22,646 nucleotides of DNA. Origin: UBA1550 sp049294435 (lineage in GTDB: Bacteria > Patescibacteriota > Minisyncoccia > Phycocordibacterales > UBA1550). The notes beneath the pieces were generated by a model that was not told the origin of the DNA, did no database searches, and was given only the letters and a program-made list of their open reading frames with translations. Where the stretch lies: assembly GCA_049294435.1 (NCBI GenBank), contig JBAQCU010000013.1, forward strand, positions 1 to 22,646. Reading direction: 5' to 3'. Position 1 is the first letter of the stretch. Each line of letters opens with the position of its first letter. This document shows positions 14,401-21,783 of the stretch, in pieces. A program made the position numbers and the translations under genes.

Positions 14401-14592
14401 TACGGCGCATCGCACGTCCTTCGCGAAATGCTCACTATTAAATCAGACGATATTTCGGGTCGTTCAGAAGCATTCGACGCTATTGTAAAAGGCAACGACA
14501 TCACAAGCACAAATATTCCTGAGTCGTTCAATGTGCTTCTAAATTATCTACGCGGGCTCTCACTCGACATTTCGCTCAATAAGAAAAAATAA
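11440..14592 (+). CDS. rpoB: RNA polymerase beta subunit
   Basis: The 1050-residue beta subunit carries half of the polymerase active-site cleft. Recognisable blocks in order: HGTFIVNGVERVVVPQISRS (about 108-127), the rifampicin-region segment SQFMSQYNVLSEIELLRTFSALGPGG (about 376-401, normal SQFMDQ/N-type region with some changes), YGRLCPIHTPEGPNIGLI, SNMQKQAIPV, GDKLAGRHGNKGVIS (about 823), and the C-terminal clamp end GGKAQGGGQRFGEMEVWALEGYGA. The length is short for bacteria, as is usual in CPR. The ATG has TATCAT 5 nt upstream (a possible second, leaderless start) besides the distant strong promoter. No ribosomal rplJ/rplL genes precede it. Residues D of the classical rif cluster read SQY at 383-385, see findings. 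Confidence 0.98.
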   Translation: MRPQKTFARYRKPQIELPNLVETHLKSYKWLLETGLKDAIKEFSPIEDYSGKKFQLEFVGIELSAPKYDEYFAKENNLSYEAPLKARVKLINKTFKSEKEQEIFMADFPMMTSHGTFIVNGVERVVVPQISRSFGVSFTVDELKGKRYFGAKIIPGRGAWVEVESDPDGAVYVRIDKKRKFPVTVLLRALGLENNDAILKTFAKKDEAVKKVIEATLAKDLAQTPDESFIEIHKKLRDGDLATAENARGFVNSIFAKEKYDLSEVGRFKFNKRFGKGLDKDDIAIRTIDASDVATIVAHIVKLNADPRSLPDDIDHLGSRRIRSVGEMLQQKIRVGMTQMKRNIQDRMSTIDTDATMPVQFISPRPLQARLKEFFATNQLSQFMSQYNVLSEIELLRTFSALGPGGLTRERAGIEVRDVHTSHYGRLCPIHTPEGPNIGLILRLSCYARINDFGMIETPYVKVKSGKITKEIVYMDALEEEQYNIAHAGLKMDGDQIVEEKVEVRRAGHPELVDRADVHYMDIAANQAFSIATSMIPFLEHDNANRALMGSNMQKQAIPVVVPEAPLVATGMEGMAARDTGRLVIADVDGTVTHSDSRKIVLKGSDGKEHSYKLVTFSRTNGFTAFHQRPIVNVGDKVKKGAVLADTSSSDKGQIAIGQNALVAFMSWAGSNYEDAIILSERLVKDSKFTSIHMDEFVVNVRDTKLGPEVTTHDIPNVGELKLKDLDEDGIIRIGAEVHPGDILVGKITPKGETELTPEERLLRSIFGDKARDVKDTSLRMDHGKRGRVIGVKVFSREKGDALDSGIIKKIHIEVAQVRNISVGDKLAGRHGNKGVISVILPEEDMPYMADGTPIDVVLTPLGVPSRMNLGQILELHLGLAAHTLNYQAIVPPFMGATVDEIKGELVKAGYREDGKMKLFDGRTGDAFDQDIAVGYMYILKLNHMVEDKIHMRSIGPYSLITQQPLGGKAQGGGQRFGEMEVWALEGYGASHVLREMLTIKSDDISGRSEAFDAIVKGNDITSTNIPESFNVLLNYLRGLSLDISLNKKK

Positions 14593-14626
14593 GAAAGATA
14601 ACGAGCGAAGCGACATTAGATTATTT

Positions 14627-14769
14627 ACCCAGCTCCACTTCTGTATTTCTGCAAAGAATTTTAAGATTAAAAAATTTGAAAATTTTTTACCTCAAAAATT
14701 CAATAGCAAAAATGTAGAAGTGGGGCTGGGTGGAGATTTTAATAGTCGTTTCACTCCTTTAAAATCACC
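14627..14769 (+). promoter_or_regulatory. Structured rpoB-rpoC spacer
   Basis: A 22-nt stem joins 14627-14648 to 14710-14731 (ACCCAGC...CTTCT with AGAAG...GCTGGGT). The three non-Watson-Crick positions are all G-U, so it pairs completely as plus-strand RNA. Inside is AAAAAATTT-GA-AAATTTTTT. A second, mutually exclusive stem (GGTG + ATTTTAA at 14729-14742 with TTAAAATCACC at 14759-14769) reaches the base before the rpoC ATG. Could mark processing or translational control of rpoC. Confidence 0.55.
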
Positions 14770-17700
14770 ATGAAAACACTACGCGAATTACAGAATTTCG
14801 ACGAAATTGTTCTAAAACTTGCATCTCCTGAACGCATCAAGGAGTGGTCATACGGCGAGGTTACAAAGCCAGAGACTATCAACTACCGCACACAGAGAAG
14901 CGAGCGAGGAGGTCTCTTTGACGAGCGCATCTTCGGACCTGAAAAAGACTACGAATGTTACTGCGGTAAGTACAAGCGCATTCGTTACAAGAATATTATT
15001 TGTGAGAAATGTGGAGTTGAGGTTACTCGCTCTATTGTTCGTCGCGAGCGAATGGGGCATATTGAGCTCGCTTCACCTGTTGCGCATATTTGGTTCCTTC
15101 GTTCCATTCCTTCACGCATGGGTCTTCTTCTCAATCTTCCTATTGTAGACCTTGAGAAAGTTATTTACTTTGCTGGGTACATCATTACATCTGTAAACAT
15201 CACAGAGCGTGACAACTTTATGAAGGAGCTTGATCAGGAATACAAAAACAAATCAAAAACACTTACAGATGAAAAAGGAAAGGAAAAATTGAAGGAATTA
15301 CTGCTTGTTTCAAAGAAGGAAATTGAATCTCTCGTAGAAGGTAAAGTGCTTGATGAAATGACTTACCACAAGTTCGCTCTTAAGTATGGAACAGCTTTTG
15401 AAGCAGGTATCGGCGCAGAAGCGATTTACAACATCTTTAAAAAGATTGACCTTCTAAAGTTCCGCGAGAAACTTCAGTCCGAGCTTGAAAAGGCGGGAGC
15501 TGTTGAACGCGCGAAGCTTCACAAACGTTTGGGCATCGTGAAGTCACTCATCAACTCGGGCGTTCGCCCAGAGTGGATGTTCATTTCTGTTATTCCAATC
15601 ATTCCCCCAGCGCTACGCCCAATGGTCGCCCTTGAAGGCGGTCGCCACGCTACATCTGATTTGAACGACCTTTATCGTCGTGTAATTAACCGCAATAATC
15701 GTTTGAAGAAACTTTTAGCAATCGGCGCGCCGGATGTTATCCTTCGCAATGAAAAACGTATTCTTCAGGAGGCGGTGGACTCTCTAATAGACAACTCAAT
15801 TCGTCGCGTACAGTCTGTTGCTATGAATGCCGCACAGAAGCGCACATTGAAGTCCCTTGCAGACACACTGAAAGGCAAACAGGGACTCTTCCGCCAGAAC
15901 CTACTCGGCAAGCGTGTGGACTATTCTGGTCGCTCGGTTATTGTTGTTGGCCCGCGTCTTCACTTGGATCAGTGCGGTTTGCCAAAGCATATGGCTCTTG
16001 AACTTTTTCGTCCGTTCATCGTTTCAAAAATCATTGAGCGTGAACTCGCGTACAATATTCGCGGAGCAAACAAGCTCATAGACGACAGCGTCGCAGAAGT
16101 TTGGGCAATCCTTGAAGAAGTGATTAAGGGCAAGTATGTTCTTTTGAACCGCGCGCCTACACTTCACCGCCTCGGTATTCAGGCGTTCCATCCTGTTCTC
16201 ATTGAAGGCAACGCTATTCAGGTGCACCCACTCGTATGTACTGCGTTCAACGCGGACTTCGACGGAGACCAAATGGCTGTTCACGTGCCACTTTCGCAAT
16301 CTGCTCAAGAAGAAGCAGGGAAGCTTATGGCGGCAAACAAGAACCTTCTTGGGCCTGGAAACGGTGACCCAATAGTAAAGCCGAAATTGGACATTCCTTT
16401 GGGTTGTTACTCAATGACAAAGATTGTGGAGGGCGCGAAAGGCGAGGGTAAAATTTTCCCTACGCCAAACAGCGCTATTACAGCGTACGACTTTGACGCA
16501 GTGAGCTATCGCGCAAAGATTAAAGTGATGGGTACTGACTCACAAAAGTATGCCGTTTTTTCTGGAGAGGTTTTTGAAACCACAGTAGGACGTCTTTTGT
16601 TCAACAGTGTTCTTCCTTCGGACTTCACATATGTGAACAAGGAGATTACGCAAAAGGAACTTGAAGTTATTATTGATGAGATCATTAACAAGTATGGCAT
16701 TGACGCAACTCCACCAATTTTGGACAAGATAAAAGACTTTGGTTTCAAGTATGTAACAAAGGCTGGAATCACATGGGGTATTGATGAAATTAAAGTTCCT
16801 GCTGAAAAGAAGGGGATTATTGCAAAGGCCCGCATTGAGGCGGACGAAATTCGTTCAGAATTTAACGACGGTCTTCTGTCAGAGGAGGAACGTTATCGTC
16901 GCACTATTGAGTGTTGGCAGGGCGCGCGCGGAGAAATTGAAAAGTTTATGCCAGCAACTTTGGATAAAAACGGCTCAGTGGAGGATATGTTGAAGTCGGG
17001 CGCCCGTGGTTCTATTGCTCAGATTCTTCAAATGGGAGGTATGATGGGTCTTATTATTAACACTGCAGGTCGTACGATTGACTTCCCTATTATTCCATCA
17101 AGCAAGGAAGGTTTGTCACCAGTAGAATACTTTATTACGACTCACGGTTCACGCAAGGGACTCGCCGACACCGCGCTTCAAACCGCAAAGGCAGGTTACC
17201 TCACTCGTCGTATCGTTGATGTGGCGCAGGATGCGATTATCACCGAGGAGGATTGTGGAGACAAGGAGGGTAAAACTATTCGCAAGGAAAATCTTGTTGG
17301 GTTTGACATTCTTCTTTCTCGCAACCTGAAAGGCCGAGTGCTTGTTAAGGATCTTGTTGGCGCTTCTGGAGCTGTTCTATACAAAAAGGGGCACCTTATG
17401 TCAAAGACTGACGCAAAAGACGCAGAAGCAAAAGGTATTACCGAGGCGGCAGTTCGTTCACCTCTTTCATGCAAGACATCTCACGGCATTTGTCGCAAGT
17501 GTTATGGTTTGGATATAGGTAGAAACGAGCTTGTGGAAATTGGCGAGGCAGTAGGTATTATCGCGGCCCAAGCCATCGGTGAACCTGGAACACAGCTCAC
17601 TATGCGTACTTTCCACTCTGGAGGTATTGCGTCTGCAGGCGGAGACATCACTATGGGTCTTCCACGTGTTGAAGAAATTTTTGAGAAACGCGAGCCAAAG

Positions 17701-18408
17701 AGTCTTGCAATTATTTCTCACACAAATGGCGTAATCACAGAGGTGATTCGCAACGAGAAAGAACTTCTAATCAAGGTCCTTCCTTCTGAGGGTGAAGGCA
17801 AGAAAAAGGGCGAAGTAATTGAGTACGAAACATCGGCAAAGCGTACACCGTTTGTTAAAGTTGGGGAGGCGGTTACAAAAGGCCAGCACATTTCAGATGG
17901 TTCGGCTGATATTGCGGAAGTGTTCCAGTACGCTGGAAAAGATGCCGCAGAAAACTACATCATTACAGAGGTGCTCAAGATTTATGAACTACAGGGTGCG
18001 TCAATCTCGCGTAAGCATATTGAGGTGATTATTCGTCAAATGTTCTCACGCAGAAAAATTAAGGATTCGGGCGACACTATATTTAACCTCGGTGACGTAG
18101 TGGAACAAGGAGAGCTCGCTCACGAAAACGAACGTGTGGAAAAAATCGGAGGAGAAAAAGCAAAAGGAGAAGTAGTGGTGCTCGGTATCTCTGTGGTAGC
18201 GCTTACAACAAAGAGTTGGTTGTCAGCAGCTTCGTTTGAGAACACAACTCGTGTTCTAATTGACACTGCAATTCAAGGTGGAGTGGACACACTTCGCGGA
18301 CTCAAGGAAAATGTTATCATTGGCCATCTTATTCCTGCTGGAACTGGATTTGGTATGAACGGTGGAGTGAAGGCTCTTCCGGGCGAAGTAGAGGAGGAGA
18401 CAGTTTAA
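14770..18408 (+). CDS. rpoC: RNA polymerase beta' subunit
   Basis: The 1212-residue beta' subunit contains the catalytic centre. The N-terminal zinc site is C63, C65, C78, C81; the magnesium-binding NADFDGDQMAVH motif gives D496, D498, D500; the second zinc site is C829, C901, C908, C911; the bridge/trigger region follows (MGGMMGLIINTAGRTIDFPI, then EYFITTHGSRKGLADTALQTA). The C-terminus continues with TGFGMNGGVKALPGEVEEE. No split or large lineage insert is obvious; the length is typical for compact genomes. It starts 177 nt after rpoB, a wide gap for this pair, filled by the RNA structure described separately. No Shine-Dalgarno sequence: the base pairs next to the ATG are part of a stem. 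Confidence 0.98.
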   Translation: MKTLRELQNFDEIVLKLASPERIKEWSYGEVTKPETINYRTQRSERGGLFDERIFGPEKDYECYCGKYKRIRYKNIICEKCGVEVTRSIVRRERMGHIELASPVAHIWFLRSIPSRMGLLLNLPIVDLEKVIYFAGYIITSVNITERDNFMKELDQEYKNKSKTLTDEKGKEKLKELLLVSKKEIESLVEGKVLDEMTYHKFALKYGTAFEAGIGAEAIYNIFKKIDLLKFREKLQSELEKAGAVERAKLHKRLGIVKSLINSGVRPEWMFISVIPIIPPALRPMVALEGGRHATSDLNDLYRRVINRNNRLKKLLAIGAPDVILRNEKRILQEAVDSLIDNSIRRVQSVAMNAAQKRTLKSLADTLKGKQGLFRQNLLGKRVDYSGRSVIVVGPRLHLDQCGLPKHMALELFRPFIVSKIIERELAYNIRGANKLIDDSVAEVWAILEEVIKGKYVLLNRAPTLHRLGIQAFHPVLIEGNAIQVHPLVCTAFNADFDGDQMAVHVPLSQSAQEEAGKLMAANKNLLGPGNGDPIVKPKLDIPLGCYSMTKIVEGAKGEGKIFPTPNSAITAYDFDAVSYRAKIKVMGTDSQKYAVFSGEVFETTVGRLLFNSVLPSDFTYVNKEITQKELEVIIDEIINKYGIDATPPILDKIKDFGFKYVTKAGITWGIDEIKVPAEKKGIIAKARIEADEIRSEFNDGLLSEEERYRRTIECWQGARGEIEKFMPATLDKNGSVEDMLKSGARGSIAQILQMGGMMGLIINTAGRTIDFPIIPSSKEGLSPVEYFITTHGSRKGLADTALQTAKAGYLTRRIVDVAQDAIITEEDCGDKEGKTIRKENLVGFDILLSRNLKGRVLVKDLVGASGAVLYKKGHLMSKTDAKDAEAKGITEAAVRSPLSCKTSHGICRKCYGLDIGRNELVEIGEAVGIIAAQAIGEPGTQLTMRTFHSGGIASAGGDITMGLPRVEEIFEKREPKSLAIISHTNGVITEVIRNEKELLIKVLPSEGEGKKKGEVIEYETSAKRTPFVKVGEAVTKGQHISDGSADIAEVFQYAGKDAAENYIITEVLKIYELQGASISRKHIEVIIRQMFSRRKIKDSGDTIFNLGDVVEQGELAHENERVEKIGGEKAKGEVVVLGISVVALTTKSWLSAASFENTTRVLIDTAIQGGVDTLRGLKENVIIGHLIPAGTGFGMNGGVKALPGEVEEETV

Positions 18409-18443
18409 AAACGGTCGGTGTATTTAACTCTACAGCGAGGGAC

Positions 18444-18531
18444 GTCTTCTTGTTTGAGGACTTGCGAACGCGACGGCGTGAGCACGAGGAATTTTCTAGC
18501 AGGAAAATATCCGTACCTCAAACAAGAGGAC
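18444..18531. repeat. Three-way hairpin element between rpoC and dnaG
   Basis: A 16-bp outer stem (GTCTTCTTGTTTGAGG with CCTCAAACAAGAGGAC, one G-U) encloses 56 nt, with two smaller stems: ACGC-GACG-GCGT and GGAATTTTC with GAAAATATCC. The fold fills most of the 138-nt rpoC-dnaG gap and ends 15 nt before the dnaG ATG. It reads open in the dnaG frame, which wrongly extends the gene at its 5' end. Could be a repeat, an RNA-processing site or a leader. Confidence 0.65.
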
Positions 18532-18546
18532 TCCCGAGCGAATCTT

Positions 18547-20292
18547 ATGTCCTCAATCATCGAAGATATAAAATCACGACTCAACATTGTTGATGTTGCC
18601 CAAGGATACCTCAAGCTTGAAAAGGCAGGGGGGAATTTCAAAGCGTGTTGCCCGTTTCATCACGAGCGTACACCTTCATTTTTCATCTCGCCTTCACGTC
18701 AAACATACCACTGTTTTGGATGCAATAAAGGAGGAGATGTTATCTCTTTTGTTGAAGAAATAGAAGGTCTTGATTTTCAGGGTGCGCTCCGACTTCTTGC
18801 AGACAGAGCCGGAGTGACGCTTACTCGCGAAAGAGCAGGCGCAAAAGATGAACGCGATGCAATCTTTTCTGCTCTTGAGTTGGCGACAAAGTTCTACGAG
18901 GCAGTACTTCCAAAGTTTGGAGAGGCGGTCTCGTACCTCACTCTTCGCGGGCTTACACAAGAAACTATAAAAAGTTTTCGTGTTGGTTTTGCTCCAGACG
19001 AGTGGCGTTCTCTGGGAGACTTTCTCGCGAAGAAGGGAGTAAAAGAGGAAGTAATGGAACGCGCGGGTCTTATTGTGAGGTCGTCTAATGGGTTTTACGA
19101 CAGATTTCGTGGACGTGTAATGTTTCCGATTACAGATAGCTCTGGGAGAGTCATTGCATTCTCGGGGCGTATCCTTAAGGAGGATGCAGGGAAGACTCTT
19201 GGTGTGTCGGCTTCTGCAAAGTACATAAACAGTCCTGAGACTGATGTATTTCACAAGTCACGCGCGCTTTTTGGTTTTTCTCAAGCTCGTGATGCGATTA
19301 GAAGTGAGGACAGTTGTGTCCTTGTAGAAGGACAGATGGATCTTATTCTTTCACATCAGGCAGGAGTAAAAAACACAGTTGCTTCATCAGGGACTGCTTT
19401 GACATCAGAGCACCTAGGAATGATTAAGCGCTTCACGAAAAATATTGTGCTTGCGTTTGACGCGGATGACGCGGGAATTTCTGCGGCACATCGCGCGGTT
19501 GAGCTTGCATTGAGGCAAGATATGTTTGTACGAATTGCGCGCCTACCAAAGGGTAAAGACCCTGCGGACGTTGCGCGAGAAAATCCTTCTCACTGGGTGG
19601 ACGCGGTAAAAAACGCTAGGCAGGTTATTGATTTATATCTTGAACTTTTGCCTTCTCTTCACAAGGAAAAATCTGAACTTCGGGCAAAAGTTACAGAAGT
19701 CATTGTTCCGTTTGTCGCGTTGTTAAAGAGCCCAATTGATCAAGGACACTATGTTGGGGAAATAGCAAAAATTCTTGGAATAAAAGAAGAGCCTGTGTGG
19801 GACGAGGTAAAAAAGAGAGGAGCTATGGCAAACGTTGTGAGTGAGACTGAAAAACTGGCGAATCACCAGGTTCGCGGCCTGGCCGTAGACTCAACTGTTC
19901 CGATTTCTAGACTATTGCGCATTGCTCGCGCCATAGAAGGCGTGTTACGATGGCAAGAAGGATTAAAAGAAAAAGCCATCAGTAATATTTCGGATTACCG
20001 CGCTCGCTTTGCAAAATTGCACGAAGCTTCACCGCCTACTGATGTGGTTTTGGGAGACGCCATTATTTTTGAAGCAGAGGCGCGACTTCACGGAAGTGAA
20101 CGAATAGAGGAAGAATTGAATGATCTTTTAAGAACAATGAATGAAGAAATACTTCAGGAAAAGTTTACGGCAAAGATGACAGAACTAAAGCAAGCAGAAA
20201 TTAAGGGGGATGTAGATGAGGCGGGAAAACTCCTCATAGAATGCCAAGCAATTTCAAAAGCGCTACATGAGCTAACCAAAAATACTTTATAA
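18547..20292 (+). CDS. dnaG: DNA primase
   Basis: DnaG makes the RNA primers for replication. The 582-residue protein starts MSSIIEDIKSRLNIVDVAQ; the CHC2 zinc site is C35, H38, C56, C59 (CPFH, then CFGC). The Toprim catalytic domain has E261 (VLVEGQMDLI), then ASSGTALT, and D305/D307 (FDADDAG). The C-terminal helicase-interacting part (about 400-582) is poorly conserved, as usual. I chose the ATG at 18547 over the in-frame GTG at 18418 because the 43 upstream codons are the hairpin element at 18444-18531 and contain no family motif. rpoD starts 3 nt after the stop, matching the dnaG-rpoD pair of the macromolecular synthesis operon. Confidence 0.96.
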   Translation: MSSIIEDIKSRLNIVDVAQGYLKLEKAGGNFKACCPFHHERTPSFFISPSRQTYHCFGCNKGGDVISFVEEIEGLDFQGALRLLADRAGVTLTRERAGAKDERDAIFSALELATKFYEAVLPKFGEAVSYLTLRGLTQETIKSFRVGFAPDEWRSLGDFLAKKGVKEEVMERAGLIVRSSNGFYDRFRGRVMFPITDSSGRVIAFSGRILKEDAGKTLGVSASAKYINSPETDVFHKSRALFGFSQARDAIRSEDSCVLVEGQMDLILSHQAGVKNTVASSGTALTSEHLGMIKRFTKNIVLAFDADDAGISAAHRAVELALRQDMFVRIARLPKGKDPADVARENPSHWVDAVKNARQVIDLYLELLPSLHKEKSELRAKVTEVIVPFVALLKSPIDQGHYVGEIAKILGIKEEPVWDEVKKRGAMANVVSETEKLANHQVRGLAVDSTVPISRLLRIARAIEGVLRWQEGLKEKAISNISDYRARFAKLHEASPPTDVVLGDAIIFEAEARLHGSERIEEELNDLLRTMNEEILQEKFTAKMTELKQAEIKGDVDEAGKLLIECQAISKALHELTKNTL

Positions 20293-20295
20293 AAT

Positions 20296-21624
20296 ATGCC
20301 GAAAAAAACAACTACAAAAAAGAAAGTTTCCACAAAGAAGCCTACCACTAGAGCTAAGGCCCCAGCGCGCCATGTAAAAAAAATAGCTTCCAATAAGGCC
20401 ACAAAGAAGGTCGTAAAAAAGGTCGCAAAAAAAGCTACTCCTAAGAAGGTTGCAAGTCTACGTCCAAGACTGCGTCCAAGACGTGAGTTTGCTAACTCAG
20501 AACCTGCTAGTTCGAAAGTTCCTTCTAAAAAGCCTGCAGTAAGGAAAAAATCTACCGAAGGATGGGAACAGAAAGCGCAGATCCTTATTCTAAAGGGGCG
20601 TGGACGCGGATTTATTACCTATAACGAAATTCTGAAGGAATTTCCATCTGTGGAGCAGGATGTTATTTTTCTTGACACATTGTATGAAAAGCTAGGCGAT
20701 GCTGGTGTAGATATTTTGGAAAGCGGTGGGCTTCTACAGATGGAGCCGGAGGAAGTATTGACTCACAAAAAATACACCTACAAGAGCGGGGATTCATCAT
20801 ACGACTCTATTCAAATGTATTTGAAAGAGATTGGTCAGTACCCGCTCCTCTCGGCAGGAGAAGAGCGCGACCTCGCGCAGCGTATCGAGCTCGGTGATGA
20901 AGAGGGAAAGAACCTTCTCGCGCGCGCAAACCTTCGCCTCGTCGTGTCCATTGCAAAGAAATATGTTGGACGAAGCGCGGATCTCACGCTTCTTGACCTC
21001 ATTCAGGAAGGCAACATCGGTCTATTTAAAGCAGTGGAAAAGTTTGACTGGGAAAAGGGGTACAAGTTTTCCACTTATGCGACTTGGTGGATTCGTCAAG
21101 CTATTACGCGCGCCCTTGCGGACCAGTCGCGCACGATTCGTATTCCGGTGCACATGGTAGAAACGATTTCAAAGTACAAGCAAGTAGTGCGTCGCTTGTC
21201 GCAAGACCTCGGGCGTGAACCTCTTCCGGGAGAAGTTGCAACAGAAATGGGTCTTGATGTGGAAAAGATATACAATATAAAGAAAATAGACCAAGATACT
21301 GTTTCTCTTGAGAAGCCAATCGGTGACGATGATGACAAGTCAACTCTCGGTGAATTTATTGCAGATGACAAGATACTTTCTCCCGCACAGGATTCCGCCC
21401 AGAGAATTTTATCAGACCAAGTGAGGGAAATCTTGAACGATCTTTCAGAAAAGGAAAGAAAGATTCTTGAGCTTCGTCACGGGCTTGTGGATGGCGTGGT
21501 ACACACACTGGAGGAAGTTGGACGTGAATTTGCTGTAACTCGTGAACGTATTCGTCAAATAGAAGCAAAGGCAATTGAAAAAATTCGCGCGCATGACAAG
21601 GTAGACAAGTTGAGGAATTACTAG
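20296..21624 (+). CDS. rpoD: Principal sigma factor, sigma-70 (RpoD)
   Basis: Sigma-70 recruits RNA polymerase to -35/-10 promoters such as the TTGACA/TATAAT pairs in this window. The 442-residue protein has a lysine/threonine-rich N-terminus (1-90), a region 1.1-like helical part (about 92-150, ILKGRGRGFITYNEILKEF), region 1.2 from SYDSIQMYLKEIG, regions 2.1-2.4 (about 210-280, LIQEGNIGLFKAVEKFDW, then YKFSTYATWWIRQAI), region 3 (about 285-350) and region 4 with the helix-turn-helix TLEEVGREFAVTRERIRQIE (about 405-425). Residues 56-73 come from family B repeats (RPRLRPRREFANSEP). The basic N-terminal tail resembles a histone-like repeat and may contact DNA. No Shine-Dalgarno; it follows dnaG by 3 nt. 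Confidence 0.97.
   Translation: MPKKTTTKKKVSTKKPTTRAKAPARHVKKIASNKATKKVVKKVAKKATPKKVASLRPRLRPRREFANSEPASSKVPSKKPAVRKKSTEGWEQKAQILILKGRGRGFITYNEILKEFPSVEQDVIFLDTLYEKLGDAGVDILESGGLLQMEPEEVLTHKKYTYKSGDSSYDSIQMYLKEIGQYPLLSAGEERDLAQRIELGDEEGKNLLARANLRLVVSIAKKYVGRSADLTLLDLIQEGNIGLFKAVEKFDWEKGYKFSTYATWWIRQAITRALADQSRTIRIPVHMVETISKYKQVVRRLSQDLGREPLPGEVATEMGLDVEKIYNIKKIDQDTVSLEKPIGDDDDKSTLGEFIADDKILSPAQDSAQRILSDQVREILNDLSEKERKILELRHGLVDGVVHTLEEVGREFAVTRERIRQIEAKAIEKIRAHDKVDKLRNY
20461..20515 (+). repeat. Compound family B element in frame in rpoD (B3)
   Basis: CGTCCAAGAC occurs twice (20461, 20473), then the palindrome TGAGTTTGCTAACTCA (20484-20499) and the palindrome-like GAACCTGCTAGTTC (20500-20513). 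The stem bases differ from those in trmD (TGAGTT/AACTCA against CGAATC/GATTCG) but still pair. Encodes RPRLRPRREFANSEP. Confidence 0.85.
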
Positions 21625-21645
21625 CAAGAACATTTGACAAGTCTA

Positions 21646-21672
21646 TGTCCAAGACACGAACCAGCTGATTCG
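21646..21672 (+). repeat. Family B element after rpoD (B4)
   Basis: TGTCCAAGAC followed by CGAACCAGCTGATTCG (21657-21672), the most decayed palindrome of the four. It sits 22 nt after the rpoD stop and directly touches the left arm of the next family A element. Confidence 0.8.
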
Positions 21673-21673
21673 C

Positions 21674-21775
21674 AATTGACATGTGACACAAAATACAATG
21701 ACTCAGCAACGAAGTTGCTGAGTCATTGTTGTATTTTAATTATTGTCAATCGTCACATGTCAAAGGTCAATTGTT
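21674..21775. repeat. Family A element between rpoD and the DsbA-like gene (A5)
   Basis: The left arm is AATTGAC, ATGTGAC (21674-21687), the core is a long hairpin, and the right arm is GTCAATC, GTCACAT, GTCAAAG, GTCAATT (21745-21772) plus GTT. A stray ATTTGAC heptad at 21632-21638, before the family B copy, may be part of the original left arm. Confidence 0.85.
21691..21736. terminator. Bidirectional terminator between convergent genes
   Basis: A 20-bp stem (AAATACAATGACTCAGCAAC with its complement, one 3-nt bulge in the right arm) closes on GAA. A tract of T follows on the plus strand (TATTTTAATTATT) and AAAATACAA on the other side gives T on the minus strand. It lies between the stops of rpoD (+) and the DsbA-like gene (-). 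Confidence 0.75.
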
Positions 21776-21783
21776 TCTTTGAA

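Noticed and set aside
18418..18546. Upstream start for dnaG
   Set aside because: The 43 codons are the hairpin element; the protein aligns to DnaG from MSSIIEDI onward.
18694..19254. A long minus-strand frame (186 codons) inside dnaG
   Set aside because: It is fully antisense to conserved primase sequence, including the Toprim region upstream part, and has no recognisable domain.
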